Assembly (NCBI RefSeq): GCF_011516825.1
Contig: NZ_WOTA01000006.1
Location: forward strand, 62,001 to 126,000
Reading direction: 5' to 3'
Length of the DNA: 64,000 nucleotides
From: Acetobacter oeni
GTDB taxonomy: Bacteria > Pseudomonadota > Alphaproteobacteria > Acetobacterales > Acetobacteraceae
A program made the translations under genes and the position numbers. Within the stretch, counting starts at the first letter, position 1; every line of letters begins with the position of its first letter. Below the pieces are notes generated by a model. That model saw nothing but the letters and a program-made list of their open reading frames with translations, was not told the DNA's origin and did no database searches. This document shows, one piece after another, positions 44,507-52,789 of the stretch.

Positions 44507-45964
44507 TCAGGCGTGGCGCTGTTTCAGGAGGGATTGCCGGGCGGCCGTGGCGAAGGCTGCGGCGAGAGTGAGGGCGACGAGGGCTATGGCGATATCGACC
44601 GGGCGATGCCATGGGGCGCTGAGCAGCGACACGGTGGCGCAGCTCAGGGCGGCGAGGATCAGGAGCGCGGGCCAGGTTTTCGCGGCGGGCCGGAGTGCGG
44701 CGATGAGGAGCAGGGCTGCCCAGGTGATGAAGACGGCGCGGATTTCCAGCGTGGCGCGGCTGGCGAGGTCTGAAGGGATAAGGTGGCCGGCGATAAAATA
44801 GCTGGCGAAGGCGGTGGGGGTTCCGGCGAGGAAGCCTGCGTTCAGGCGTTCGACGAGCCGGGTGCTGAAGCGGGGAGTCCCGCGGGCGCGGCTGATGGTC
44901 CACAGGCGGAGGCCGGTTCCGATAAGGGCTGTCAGCATCAGGCCGGAGATGAAATAGAGCCAGCGAGTGACGGACGGGGCGAAGCGGGCGACGTGCAGGC
45001 CGTAGAGGACGTTCCAGGTTGTGATGGCGGGGCGGTGTTCGGTGTGTTCGGCGAGAATGGCGCCGGTGGGACCATCGAAGCTGATGGTGTGGCTGGTGAT
45101 GCCGATGGTGTCGACGTTGCCGGCGGTGACGGTGATGACGGCGGCCCGGTCGCCGGGGTTTGCGACGACGATCTGTTCGATGCCGGTTTTGCCGAAATGC
45201 TGTTCGGCGGTTTGGAGGATGGGGATGACCGGCGCGAGCGGGGCGTGTTTGCCGGAGGCGGGGCGTTCGATGGCGCCCGGATTGAGGTCGTGCTGCGCGG
45301 CGGCGGGGTCGGTTCTGTAGACCGCATCGTTACCCCAGGGCATCAGCAGGCTGCCGAGGGTCATGGCACCGGTGAAGACGATCATCAGGTGGAAGGGCAG
45401 GGCGATGACGCCGAGGAGATTATGGGCATCGAGCCAGCTTCTCTGGCCTTTGCCGGGCCGGAAGGTGAAGAAATCGGCGAAGAAGCGGCGGTGGGCGACG
45501 ATGCCGGTGATGAGGGTGAGGAGCAGGGCCATGGCGGCGAGGGCGGCGATGAGGCGGCCCCAGGGGTAGGGGAGCTGGAGTTCGAAATGGAAGCGGTAGA
45601 AGAACTCGCCGCCATGGGTGTCGCGGAGTGTGTCGGGACTGCCGGTGACAGGGTCGAGCGGGCGGAGGACGTAGCCGGTTTTGTCGGACCAGAAGGCGAG
45701 TGTGAACGGCGCGCGGGGTGTGGGGGCGGAGAGATACCAGGCGGGGGAATGGGGCGCGTGTGTGGTCAGCCAGGCGATGGCGGCGGCTGAGGCGGGCACG
45801 GGACTGACGGTTTCGTGTGTGAGTTCGGGGTGCATCCAGACGGTGATTTCCGGTCTGAAGACACTGAGGGTTCCCGAGAGGGCGATGGTGAACGCCAGCC
45901 ATCCGGTGAGGATGCCGGACCAGTCGTGCAGCCAGGTCATGGCGGGGCGAAAGTTGCGTTTCAT
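44507..45964 (-). CDS. PepSY-associated transmembrane protein (iron-uptake type)
   Basis: This 485-residue inner-membrane protein has a first helix after LHDWSGILTGWLAF, then a large periplasmic part (about 45-125) and more helices near 135, 185, 320 and 385-460. ARG-rich loops and HNLLGVIALPFHLMIVFTGA match PepSY_TM proteins, some of which reduce ferric siderophores in the periplasm or inner membrane. It sits between DUF3649 (58 bases upstream) and DUF3325, the usual three-gene arrangement. A TonB receptor normally found with this set is not adjacent. Confidence 0.85.
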   Translation of the reverse strand: MKRNFRPAMTWLHDWSGILTGWLAFTIALSGTLSVFRPEITVWMHPELTHETVSPVPASAAAIAWLTTHAPHSPAWYLSAPTPRAPFTLAFWSDKTGYVLRPLDPVTGSPDTLRDTHGGEFFYRFHFELQLPYPWGRLIAALAAMALLLTLITGIVAHRRFFADFFTFRPGKGQRSWLDAHNLLGVIALPFHLMIVFTGAMTLGSLLMPWGNDAVYRTDPAAAQHDLNPGAIERPASGKHAPLAPVIPILQTAEQHFGKTGIEQIVVANPGDRAAVITVTAGNVDTIGITSHTISFDGPTGAILAEHTEHRPAITTWNVLYGLHVARFAPSVTRWLYFISGLMLTALIGTGLRLWTISRARGTPRFSTRLVERLNAGFLAGTPTAFASYFIAGHLIPSDLASRATLEIRAVFITWAALLLIAALRPAAKTWPALLILAALSCATVSLLSAPWHRPVDIAIALVALTLAAAFATAARQSLLKQRHA

Positions 45965-46022
45965 GCGGGCGGGGTCATCGGGGGCCGGGGCGGGTCATGC
46001 GTGTCTGTTTATCTTCGCCGCT

Positions 46023-46295
46023 TCAGCCGGGCCAGCAGGCGAGGGAGGCGAGCAGGGCCGCGACCAGGGCAAGGCCGGTGCAGAGGTATTTCAGGCTGTG
46101 GACGGCGAAGGCGGTCATCACGACCGGGGGCCAGACGAGCAGGGCGAGGATCATGCCGGTGGTGACGGCGTCGATGCGGGGCATGGGAAACCAGCGGGCG
46201 GCGGCGACGGAGATGAGGGCCGCGAGAATGTAGCCGCCGCCGGTGCCGGCCAGAGCGCGGGCGGCGATGTCGAGGCGGTAGCGGGCGGTGGTCAT
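46023..46295 (-). CDS. DUF3649 small membrane protein
   Basis: The product has 90 residues and about three helices, with ALAGTGGGYILAALISVAAA, TGMILALLVWPPVVMTAFAV and LCTGLALVAALLASLACW. These match DUF3649 in size and in the GGY...W-P pattern. It is the first gene of a DUF3649-PepSY-DUF3325 run, which in many proteobacteria is iron-regulated. Function unknown. Confidence 0.78.
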   Translation of the reverse strand: MTTARYRLDIAARALAGTGGGYILAALISVAAARWFPMPRIDAVTTGMILALLVWPPVVMTAFAVHSLKYLCTGLALVAALLASLACWPG

Positions 46296-46925
46296 GAGGC
46301 TGGTCCTTGCGCGCCGGGGTGTCTGATGAGTGGCTGTGGCCGGCGCTTGTCCGGGCGGGGTTCTGTGTTTGCCGTACCGGCGTCTTTTGTCACGGGGTTT
46401 AACCGTAGCGGCGGGTGTTTGCGTTGCGTTTCCAGGGGATCGGGGCCGGGTTCTGTCGTGCTGGCCGGATCGTGGCGGCGCTGGCTCTGACCGGGGTTCA
46501 GCACGTTGCGGATATTCATTTCGTGCCGGTTGAGGGGGCGGGCTGTGCTGTTCCGCGTGTGATGTGGCCGCGGTGGGGACGGGTTTTCCGTCACGGTCAA
46601 ATGAGGGCGGCTTGCTTTCAAGGTCTGTGTCTCACGGGGGCTGATTACTGCCACAAAATGAGAATGGGTCGCAATAGCAAAAAGAGATTTCGGGCAGGGA
46701 ATGAGCGCCGGGGTGAATTTTTGCGGGGCTGCCTGACGGAGGTTTCGGGTTTCGGGTCCGGATCTGAAAACATGCTGATATGCGGGGGATGGATTACAAT
46801 CCTGTTTTGTTGTTCGTATCGGGTCTGAATTGTCTTGCGGTGGTCGGTTCGCTTTGGATAACTGGCAGGAGCGCAGAGTGCGGGTTTCCGGTCGGGGTGA
46901 CCCTGCCGGTGTCGGGAGACGGGGC
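46296..46925. other. 630-base region without a supported gene
   Basis: This divergent gap lies between the DUF3649 gene and the solute-binding-like gene. Open frames on both strands cross it but have no recognisable product and follow the codon bias of high-GC DNA. It contains one Fur-box-like site (46659-46673), annotated separately. I see nothing else. Confidence 0.5.
46659..46673. promoter_or_regulatory. Fur-box-like 7-1-7 site
   Basis: TGAGAATGGGTCGCA differs at two positions from TGAGAATGATTCGCA, a 7-1-7 Fur-type form with imperfect arms. It lies about 364 bases before DUF3649 and 253 before the divergent gene. The link to iron control comes from the PepSY module; resemblance alone is weak. 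Confidence 0.3.
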
Positions 46926-47666
46926 ATGAGCGACAGATCTGAAAGCGTTCTGAGGCAGATGGCCCCTGGCGGGGTGATACGAACGGCCATCAATCTGGGG
47001 AATCCGGTTCTGGCGCAGAAAGACGCGGCCACGGGGACGCTTCAGGGTGTGTCGGTGGCGCTGGCCCGTGAAGCTGGGCGCAGGCTGGGTGCGGAGGTAG
47101 CGTTTCGGACGTTTGATTCGGCCGGGAAGGTATTTGAGGCTGTGCCGGGCGGGGAGCTGGATCTGATGTTTCTGGCGATCGATCCGGTCCGGGCGACGGA
47201 GATTCTGTTTACGTCGCCCTATGTGGTGATTGAAGGGACGTATCTGGTCCGGAAGGCCTCGCCTTTGCGGGATGTGGCGGAGTTTGACCGGGAGGGGGTA
47301 CGGATCGCGGTTGGCCGGGGGGCGGCTTACGATCTGTATCTGAGTCGGGCACTGCGGCATGCGACGCTGGAGCGGGCGGCGACGTCGGCGGCGGCGATCG
47401 ATCTGTTTGCGGAGGTGGGGCTGGACGCGGCGGCGGGGGTCAGGCAGCCGTTGCAGGCCTATGCGGCGCGACATCCGGGGTTTCGTGTGATTGACGGTCG
47501 GTTTACGGCGATTGAGCAGGCGGCCGGGGTGCCTGTCGGGCGTGAGGCGGCGCGGGCGTGGTTGCAGGCGTTTATCGAGGATGTGAAGGCGTCGGGGTTT
47601 GTGGCGGAGGCGCTGGCGGCGAGCGGGCAGGGGTCGGCGAGTGTGGCGCCGGCGTGCGCGGGGTGA
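46926..47666 (+). CDS. Leaderless solute-binding-protein-like protein (amino acid SBP family 3)
   Basis: The product has 246 residues in the SBP_bac_3 fold: VIRTAINLGNPVLAQKDAATG, LQGVSVALAREAGRRLGAEV, DLMFLAIDPVRATEILFTSPYVVIEGTYLVR and VRIAVGRGAAYDLYLSR. The ATG at 46926 has GGAGACGGGGC before it and puts the fold at the very N-terminus. There is no signal peptide, so the protein should stay in the cytoplasm, which is odd for this family. No permease or ATPase is nearby. It may bind or sense a metabolite; that is inference. Confidence 0.75.
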   Translation: MSDRSESVLRQMAPGGVIRTAINLGNPVLAQKDAATGTLQGVSVALAREAGRRLGAEVAFRTFDSAGKVFEAVPGGELDLMFLAIDPVRATEILFTSPYVVIEGTYLVRKASPLRDVAEFDREGVRIAVGRGAAYDLYLSRALRHATLERAATSAAAIDLFAEVGLDAAAGVRQPLQAYAARHPGFRVIDGRFTAIEQAAGVPVGREAARAWLQAFIEDVKASGFVAEALAASGQGSASVAPACAG

Positions 47667-47798
47667 GTGTCGTGCTCTGATGGGACGTTTGTTTCGGTGC
47701 GGCGGGCTAAAGCCGTTTATTTGTCTCCGGACCGTCTTTGCGGCATGACGGGGCACGATTATCAGACGCTCCACCTTACTTAATCAGCGGGTTTTTTT

Positions 47799-48827
47799 AT
47801 GTCAGAACGCCTTCCTCCTGATCCTGGCGAGAGAGCCGTGCCGGTCAGAGCCCTTACACATTCGGGAAATTTTCATCTCGATGAGACGATGGGGTATGTG
47901 ATTCTTCACTACGCCTTTGCGCCGGAAGGGGATCTGCGCGGTCGGGTTCTCGGTGAAAAATCTCCTGGCGACCGGCTGGAATTCGTACGGACGAGGTCTC
48001 CCGAGCGCATTCAGGAGGCTGACATCGTGTTCGATGTGGGCGGTGTGTACGATCCGGCGCGGGGGCGTTTCGATCATCACATGAAGGACAAGCCGCTTCG
48101 TGATGACGGTTCTCCTTACAGTGCGGCTGGGTTGCTGTGGAAGGAGTACGGGCTTGCGGCGCTCCGTAATCTTGTCACGACGTCGCTGGACGAGGAGGCG
48201 CTGGCGACGCTCTGGCAGAGTCTTGATAAATCGCTGATTCTGCCGATTGATCTGGATGATAACGGTGTGGCGAAGATGGGCAGGCTGTCGCTGGCGGATA
48301 TTGTCTCGGCCTGTGGTCCGGCCTGGGATACCGCGGAAGTGTATGGTATCGGGGAGGCCCGGAAGAGGGAATCTCTGGGATTTGCGAATGCCGCGACGAC
48401 GGTGGCGGGGCATCTGGTGAATGTTGTCGACCGGATGAGGGCGGGTCTGAAGGCGACCAGCCGGATTCTGGCGGCTTATGAGGCGGCGGAGGATAAGCGG
48501 ATTCTCGTTATGGACACGGGGATGCCGACGGAGAAGGTGATTTTCGAACGCGATCTGCCGGTTGTTTATGTCGTGTCGCCGGCGGGGCCTGACCGGTGGA
48601 ATGTGAAGGCGATTCCGCCGGTTCGCGGAGATTTCGGGCAGCGGGTTTCGCTTCCGGAGGCGTGGCGGGGGCTGGACGGGCAGGCGCTGGCGGAGGTGTC
48701 CGGGGTTCCGGACGCGGTGTTTGCGCATCCGGCCCGGTTTATCTGCGGGGCTGCCAGCCGGGAGGGTGCGGTCAGGATGGCGTGTCTGGCGCTGGAAATC
48801 GATGCCGCGCTGAAGCCTGCGGGGTGA
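47799..48827 (+). CDS. MYG1 family (UPF0160) putative metal-dependent hydrolase/nuclease
   Basis: This 342-residue protein has the MYG1 opening THSGNFHLDETMGYVILHYA, a DHH-like metal motif. FDVGGVYDPARGRFDHHMKD follows, then YSAAGLLWKEYG, ANAATTVAGHLVNVVDRM and the late FICGAASREGAVRMACLAL. Eukaryotic MYG1 is a 3'-5' RNA exonuclease of nucleus and mitochondria; the bacterial role is not settled. It stands alone ahead of a GT2 gene 54 bases downstream. Confidence 0.88.
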   Translation: MSERLPPDPGERAVPVRALTHSGNFHLDETMGYVILHYAFAPEGDLRGRVLGEKSPGDRLEFVRTRSPERIQEADIVFDVGGVYDPARGRFDHHMKDKPLRDDGSPYSAAGLLWKEYGLAALRNLVTTSLDEEALATLWQSLDKSLILPIDLDDNGVAKMGRLSLADIVSACGPAWDTAEVYGIGEARKRESLGFANAATTVAGHLVNVVDRMRAGLKATSRILAAYEAAEDKRILVMDTGMPTEKVIFERDLPVVYVVSPAGPDRWNVKAIPPVRGDFGQRVSLPEAWRGLDGQALAEVSGVPDAVFAHPARFICGAASREGAVRMACLALEIDAALKPAG

Positions 48828-48881
48828 GGTTTTCAGCCAGGCGTTCCGACTGACGCAACCGGAGGGCTGCCCGGGAGTTTA

Positions 48882-50072
48882 ATGAGCTCCATGGGATGGA
48901 TGCCTCGTTTTATGTGCGATCAGTTCAGTCGGTCTTTGCTGGTTGTTGCCATTCCTGTTCGTGATGAGGCGGAGAAGATCGGGGTCTGTCTGCTGGCGCT
49001 TGCCGGGCAGATGGGGGCGGCTGTCGATCATGTGGTTCTTCTGCTGAATAACTGCACGGACCGGACGCGGAGTGTTGTTGCCGGACTTGCGTCGTCCCTG
49101 CCATTTGGTCTGACGGTTGTGGAGCGGACTTATCCGCCGGAACTGGCTCATGCCGGGTCCGCGCGGCGGGAGGCTCTGGCTGTTGCGGCGGAGATAGCCG
49201 GGCCGGCGGGATTTTTGTTCACCACGGATGCGGATGGTTGTGTGGCGCCGGACTGGCTGGCGCGCAATCTTGAGGCGTTTGCGGCCGGGGCGGCTGCGGT
49301 GTGCGGGCGGGCGGTGATCGATCCGGTGGAGGCGCGCGCGATTCCGGCCTGTCTGCATGAGGATGACGCGGCGGAGGTGGCTTACGGGACGTTGCTCGAT
49401 CAGATCCATGATCTGGTCGATCCTGACCCTGCTGATCCCTGGCCACGGCATACGGAGCATTCGGGTGCGAGTATTGCGGTGAGTGTTGCGGCGTGGAAGC
49501 GGGCGGGCGGGGTTCCGGCTTTGCCGCTTGGCGAGGATCGCGGGTTTATCGCGGCATTGCGGCAGGTGGATCTGCCGCTTCGGCATGCGCCGGATGTTCT
49601 GGTGACGGTGTCCGGGCGGACGACCGGGCGGGCGCGGGGCGGGATGGCGGAGACGATTGCCCGCAGAATACGATGTCAGGATGAGATGCTGGATGATGCT
49701 CTGGAGCCTGCGGTGGTGTGTCTGCGACGGGCTCAGGCGCGGGTCTGGCTGAAGTCGCTCATGGGGGCGGCCGGGTGGACGGAGGAAACGACGGACAGTT
49801 TGCGCGGTCTGGCGGCATTTCTGGTTTTGCCGTTTGAGGATGTCATGGTGCAGACGGAGGCGCATTTTTGCGGGCGGGCCTGGTCGGTGCTGGAGCGGAT
49901 GAGTCCGGTGTTGCGGCGACAGATGGTCCGGCGTTGCGATCTGGGATGGCAGCGCGCGCAGGCCGAGGCGATCGTGAGAGATCTGATTGTGCGGGAGAGG
50001 GTGTTGCCGCTGGTGACGCATTGTCCGCCGGAGGCGGGGAACCGGGTCTCCGTGGGTGAGATGGTCAGGTAA
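48882..50072 (+). CDS. Glycosyltransferase family 2 protein (PIG-L/NodS cluster)
   Basis: This 396-residue cytoplasmic GT-A enzyme has VVAIPVRDEAEKIGVCLLAL at the start of the fold. LNNCTDRT follows, then FTTDADGCVAPDW with the D-x-D motif, and GEDRGFIAALRQ in the acceptor region. GGGAG lies five bases before the ATG. Its stop overlaps the convergent methyltransferase stop region by eight bases. It probably transfers an amino sugar or similar unit to an unknown acceptor, with deacetylase, methyltransferase and acyl-CoA-dehydrogenase-like genes on the opposite strand. Confidence 0.85.
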   Translation: MSSMGWMPRFMCDQFSRSLLVVAIPVRDEAEKIGVCLLALAGQMGAAVDHVVLLLNNCTDRTRSVVAGLASSLPFGLTVVERTYPPELAHAGSARREALAVAAEIAGPAGFLFTTDADGCVAPDWLARNLEAFAAGAAAVCGRAVIDPVEARAIPACLHEDDAAEVAYGTLLDQIHDLVDPDPADPWPRHTEHSGASIAVSVAAWKRAGGVPALPLGEDRGFIAALRQVDLPLRHAPDVLVTVSGRTTGRARGGMAETIARRIRCQDEMLDDALEPAVVCLRRAQARVWLKSLMGAAGWTEETTDSLRGLAAFLVLPFEDVMVQTEAHFCGRAWSVLERMSPVLRRQMVRRCDLGWQRAQAEAIVRDLIVRERVLPLVTHCPPEAGNRVSVGEMVR

Positions 50073-50649
50073 GGCGGTCGAAGCGACAGGTTTCGCGACG
50101 GTCGGCGGGGTGAGTGGTCAGACCCTGCGTGCGGCAGAATTCGATGAAGAGATCGGCGGCGGTGTCTCCGGTGCAGGGGGTGTTGGTGGGGCCGGTCCAG
50201 TTGACGAGAATGATCGGGGTGTGGGGGCGTCGGATGGCGAGGCAATGCTGTGCGAGATGCAGGATGTCGGCCGGGGCGAGGAAGTAGAGCAGTTCCGAGA
50301 TCAGAATCAGATCGCAGCTTTCCCGAGGGAGAGTGGGGAACTCATCCGGAAGTCTGGCGCGGCGGAACGTGACATTCGGGAATGTGGCGCAGCGCCGGCG
50401 GGCGTGGGTGAGGGCGGTTTCCGCGATATCGACGGCGAGCAGGTGTTTGCAGCGGGGCGTCAGGGAGGCGGTCAGGACGCCGATGGAGCAGCCGAGTTCG
50501 AGGGCCTGATCGAACGGGCCGGGGCCGGTGAGGGCAAGCGTGGTTGCGTATTTGTCCTGTTCATACGGGCTGGTTTCGAACCCCCAGGGGTCGGGGTTCT
50601 GTTTGTAGAGCTGTTCGAAGACGTTGCGGGGCCAGGTTTTTGCGGTCAT
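50065..50649 (-). CDS. NodS-like SAM-dependent methyltransferase
   Basis: The product has 194 residues. The N-terminal block NPDPWGFETSPYEQDKY is a hallmark of NodS-type enzymes, and SAM motif I is ALELGCSIGVLT (49-60). RRARLPDEFP and LILISELLYFL follow. NodS in rhizobia methylates the free amine left after NodB deacetylates a chitin oligomer. Here the gene follows a PIG-L deacetylase with ATGA overlap, the same order of chemistry. The tail overlaps the convergent GT2 gene. Confidence 0.85.
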   Translation of the reverse strand: MTAKTWPRNVFEQLYKQNPDPWGFETSPYEQDKYATTLALTGPGPFDQALELGCSIGVLTASLTPRCKHLLAVDIAETALTHARRRCATFPNVTFRRARLPDEFPTLPRESCDLILISELLYFLAPADILHLAQHCLAIRRPHTPIILVNWTGPTNTPCTGDTAADLFIEFCRTQGLTTHPADRRETCRFDRLT

Positions 50650-51374
50650 GGATGAAGAAAGACCTCGTAAGGGGCATCGAAGATGCTGAGGAGTGTCTCG
50701 GGGAGCCGGAAAGCCTGCGGGTCGTCGGTGATGAGGTTGCCGTACTGGCTTTCGTGCAGGTGGATGGCGCGGGTTTTGATGGTCTGGAATGGCGTGATGT
50801 CGAGGCGGAAGCCTTTGGGGGGTGGTTCGTCGATGTTTGTTTCGGGCGGGATCAGCCAGCCCCAGACGGGGTAGGCGAAGAGAGCGATGTTAAGGGTGTT
50901 GCTGATGGTGACAGCCATTTTCCATGCGGATTCATGATCGCAATGGGGATCGTGTCGCCAGGGCGCGAGGAGTGTGGTGCTGTTCGTGGTGCGGGCAAGT
51001 TTTGTGAGGTGGTGAACGGCGTGATCGAAATCCGGGCCGTCATGCGGGGCCTGGGTATCGTGAAGGCGGAGAAAAACAAGGTGGTGATCGGGCAGGCCGA
51101 GGCAGGCGGTGGCATTGCGGGCTTCCTGTTCGCGCTGCGCGCGGAGACGGGAAGCGGGCCAGGTGAGGGAGTTGGGATGTGAGCCGGTGCCGTCTGTCAG
51201 GATGACGATAACGGGGGGGCGTCCGGCGGCGCAGAGGGTTGCGATAAGGCCGCCGCAGCCGAGGCTTTCGTCATCGGCGTGGGGGACGAGGATCAGGGCG
51301 GTGCCGGGGGCGATGTCGTCCGGTGTGCCGACAGGCAGCGTGCGGAAGGCGGTTTGAATCTCTCCGGCTTTCAT
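50646..51374 (-). CDS. PIG-L (LmbE-like) N-deacetylase
   Basis: This 242-residue zinc hydrolase carries PHADDESLGCGG at 31-42. That is the PHPDDE motif with Ala for Pro, keeping His32, Asp34 and Asp35. WRHDPHCDHESAW supplies the remaining His. Family members remove acetyl from N-acetylglucosamine groups. It overlaps both neighbours by four bases (ATGA at 50646-50649 and 51371-51374), so it is translated with the acyl-CoA-dehydrogenase-like gene and the NodS-like gene. Confidence 0.9.
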   Translation of the reverse strand: MKAGEIQTAFRTLPVGTPDDIAPGTALILVPHADDESLGCGGLIATLCAAGRPPVIVILTDGTGSHPNSLTWPASRLRAQREQEARNATACLGLPDHHLVFLRLHDTQAPHDGPDFDHAVHHLTKLARTTNSTTLLAPWRHDPHCDHESAWKMAVTISNTLNIALFAYPVWGWLIPPETNIDEPPPKGFRLDITPFQTIKTRAIHLHESQYGNLITDDPQAFRLPETLLSIFDAPYEVFLHP

Positions 51375-52465
51375 GATCGCGGCGGGTCGCGGCGGGTGAA
51401 ATGGGCGGCGGCTTCAGCGAGGGTTTCGTCCGGGGCGGGCTGGCGGAGATAGGTGGCCAGATCGCGCATGATGCGTTCGACGACATTGGATTTGATGAAA
51501 GCGGAGAGGCCGAGGCCGCGCTGGGTGAGTTCGAGCACGTCCAGCCCGGCGCGTTCGACGGCGATGCGGGCGAGGTTGACTGTTGCGGCGGCATCGGCGG
51601 GGGCGATTGTGTCGTCATCCGCGACGAGCGCGGCTTTGCGGGTCCAGAGGGCGGCGGTTTCGCGGGCGATGAGGGCTTCGCCGATACGGGCGCGCTGATA
51701 GGGGTTTGAATCGCGGCCACGGGTAACGAGCTGGGCGCGGAGAAGGGTGACGAGGCGGTCGATGCCGCCGAGCGCGACGGCCATGCCGCGCCAGGCGCCG
51801 GCGGAGAATTCGGGCTGGCGGAGATAGTCGCCGGGTTCTCCGACGATGGCATCGGGGGTGGTTCTGAAGCCGGTGAAACTGAAGCGTCCGGTTCCGGAGC
51901 CGCGCATGCCTGACAGGCTGACGACGGAGGACGATGTCTGGCGATTGTTGCCGACCGGGACGACCAGCATGCAGGTTCCGCTTTCCGGCAATTCGGCGGT
52001 GATGAGGGGGTGGGTGACGTGCAGGGCTCCGGAGGCGAAGGATTTCTCACCTTCAAGTGAGAGGCCTGCTTCTGTGCGGACGAGGCGGACGGGGTTTGTG
52101 GTTTCGGTGACCCAGATCCCGCAGAGGGCGCCGTTGCGGATATGTGTGGCGAGCTGGCGGAGATGGGCCGGGGTGCCGTAGCGGGCGACCAGGCGGATGG
52201 CGTTGATATGGCCTTCCAGGAGGCGGCCGAGGGGGAGGCTGGCCTCGCCGGTGAGGCGTAGCAGGTGGAGGAGGCCGGTAGCGCCGCCGGGATCGGTGCC
52301 GAAACCGCAGCCGTCGAGAGATTTTGGCAGGGCGGCGGAAAGGGCGCCCAGGCTGCGGATGAGGGTGAGGCCGCCGGCGGGAAAACTGCCGTCGCGGTCA
52401 TTTTCCGTGGCTTCGGCTTCGAGTTCGGGAAGGCAGGCTTTCAGGCTCTCGAAGGGAAAGGTCAT
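51371..52465 (-). CDS. Acyl-CoA dehydrogenase-like protein
   Basis: This 364-residue flavoprotein-like protein is at the short end for its family. It reads LLRLTGEASLPLGRLLEGHINA, ALCGIWVTETTNPVRL, LSLEGEKSFASGALHVTHPL in the middle domain, and SNPYQRARIGEALIARETAALW near the C-terminal bundle. The catalytic Glu cannot be placed with confidence, so true dehydrogenase activity is uncertain. It is the first gene of the three-gene minus-strand run ending in the NodS-like enzyme. Confidence 0.75.
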   Translation of the reverse strand: MTFPFESLKACLPELEAEATENDRDGSFPAGGLTLIRSLGALSAALPKSLDGCGFGTDPGGATGLLHLLRLTGEASLPLGRLLEGHINAIRLVARYGTPAHLRQLATHIRNGALCGIWVTETTNPVRLVRTEAGLSLEGEKSFASGALHVTHPLITAELPESGTCMLVVPVGNNRQTSSSVVSLSGMRGSGTGRFSFTGFRTTPDAIVGEPGDYLRQPEFSAGAWRGMAVALGGIDRLVTLLRAQLVTRGRDSNPYQRARIGEALIARETAALWTRKAALVADDDTIAPADAAATVNLARIAVERAGLDVLELTQRGLGLSAFIKSNVVERIMRDLATYLRQPAPDETLAEAAAHFTRRDPPRS

Positions 52466-52789
52466 TGGTACGGGGGCCTAACCGGAATGGGGATATGTAT
52501 GAGAAGCGTGAAAAGATGGCGCGGGTTGCATGGCAAGGAAAAAACGACTGTGAATCCGGTCGTGTGCGGGGTGGTGTGATGTATTTTTATCTGGTTTCAG
52601 GTTGTTGTTCTGATTAGATACGGAGCGTATTTTTGATATTGCAGTGGTAATAAAATATCAATAAAATTAGTATTAAAGTAAAATTATTATTTATAAATTT
52701 CCTTGCGTGTTTAATTTTTTATTTACAAAAATTATGTAATTTAATTGTCTGGGATTTAATTAATTTTCATAGAAGGTAGGTGGTATTTA
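52466..52789. other. 324-base A+T-rich intergenic region
   Basis: Divergent region between the acyl-CoA-dehydrogenase-like gene and the next plus-strand gene. The right two thirds (about 52590-52780) is strongly A+T-rich with runs such as TTTAATTTTTTATTTAC, quite unlike the surrounding DNA. It must hold promoters for both sides. No gene is seen. Confidence 0.6.

Noticed and set aside
46292..47032. 246-codon minus-strand frame upstream of DUF3649
   Set aside because: Low-complexity translation, overlaps the start of the solute-binding-like gene and shows no motif.
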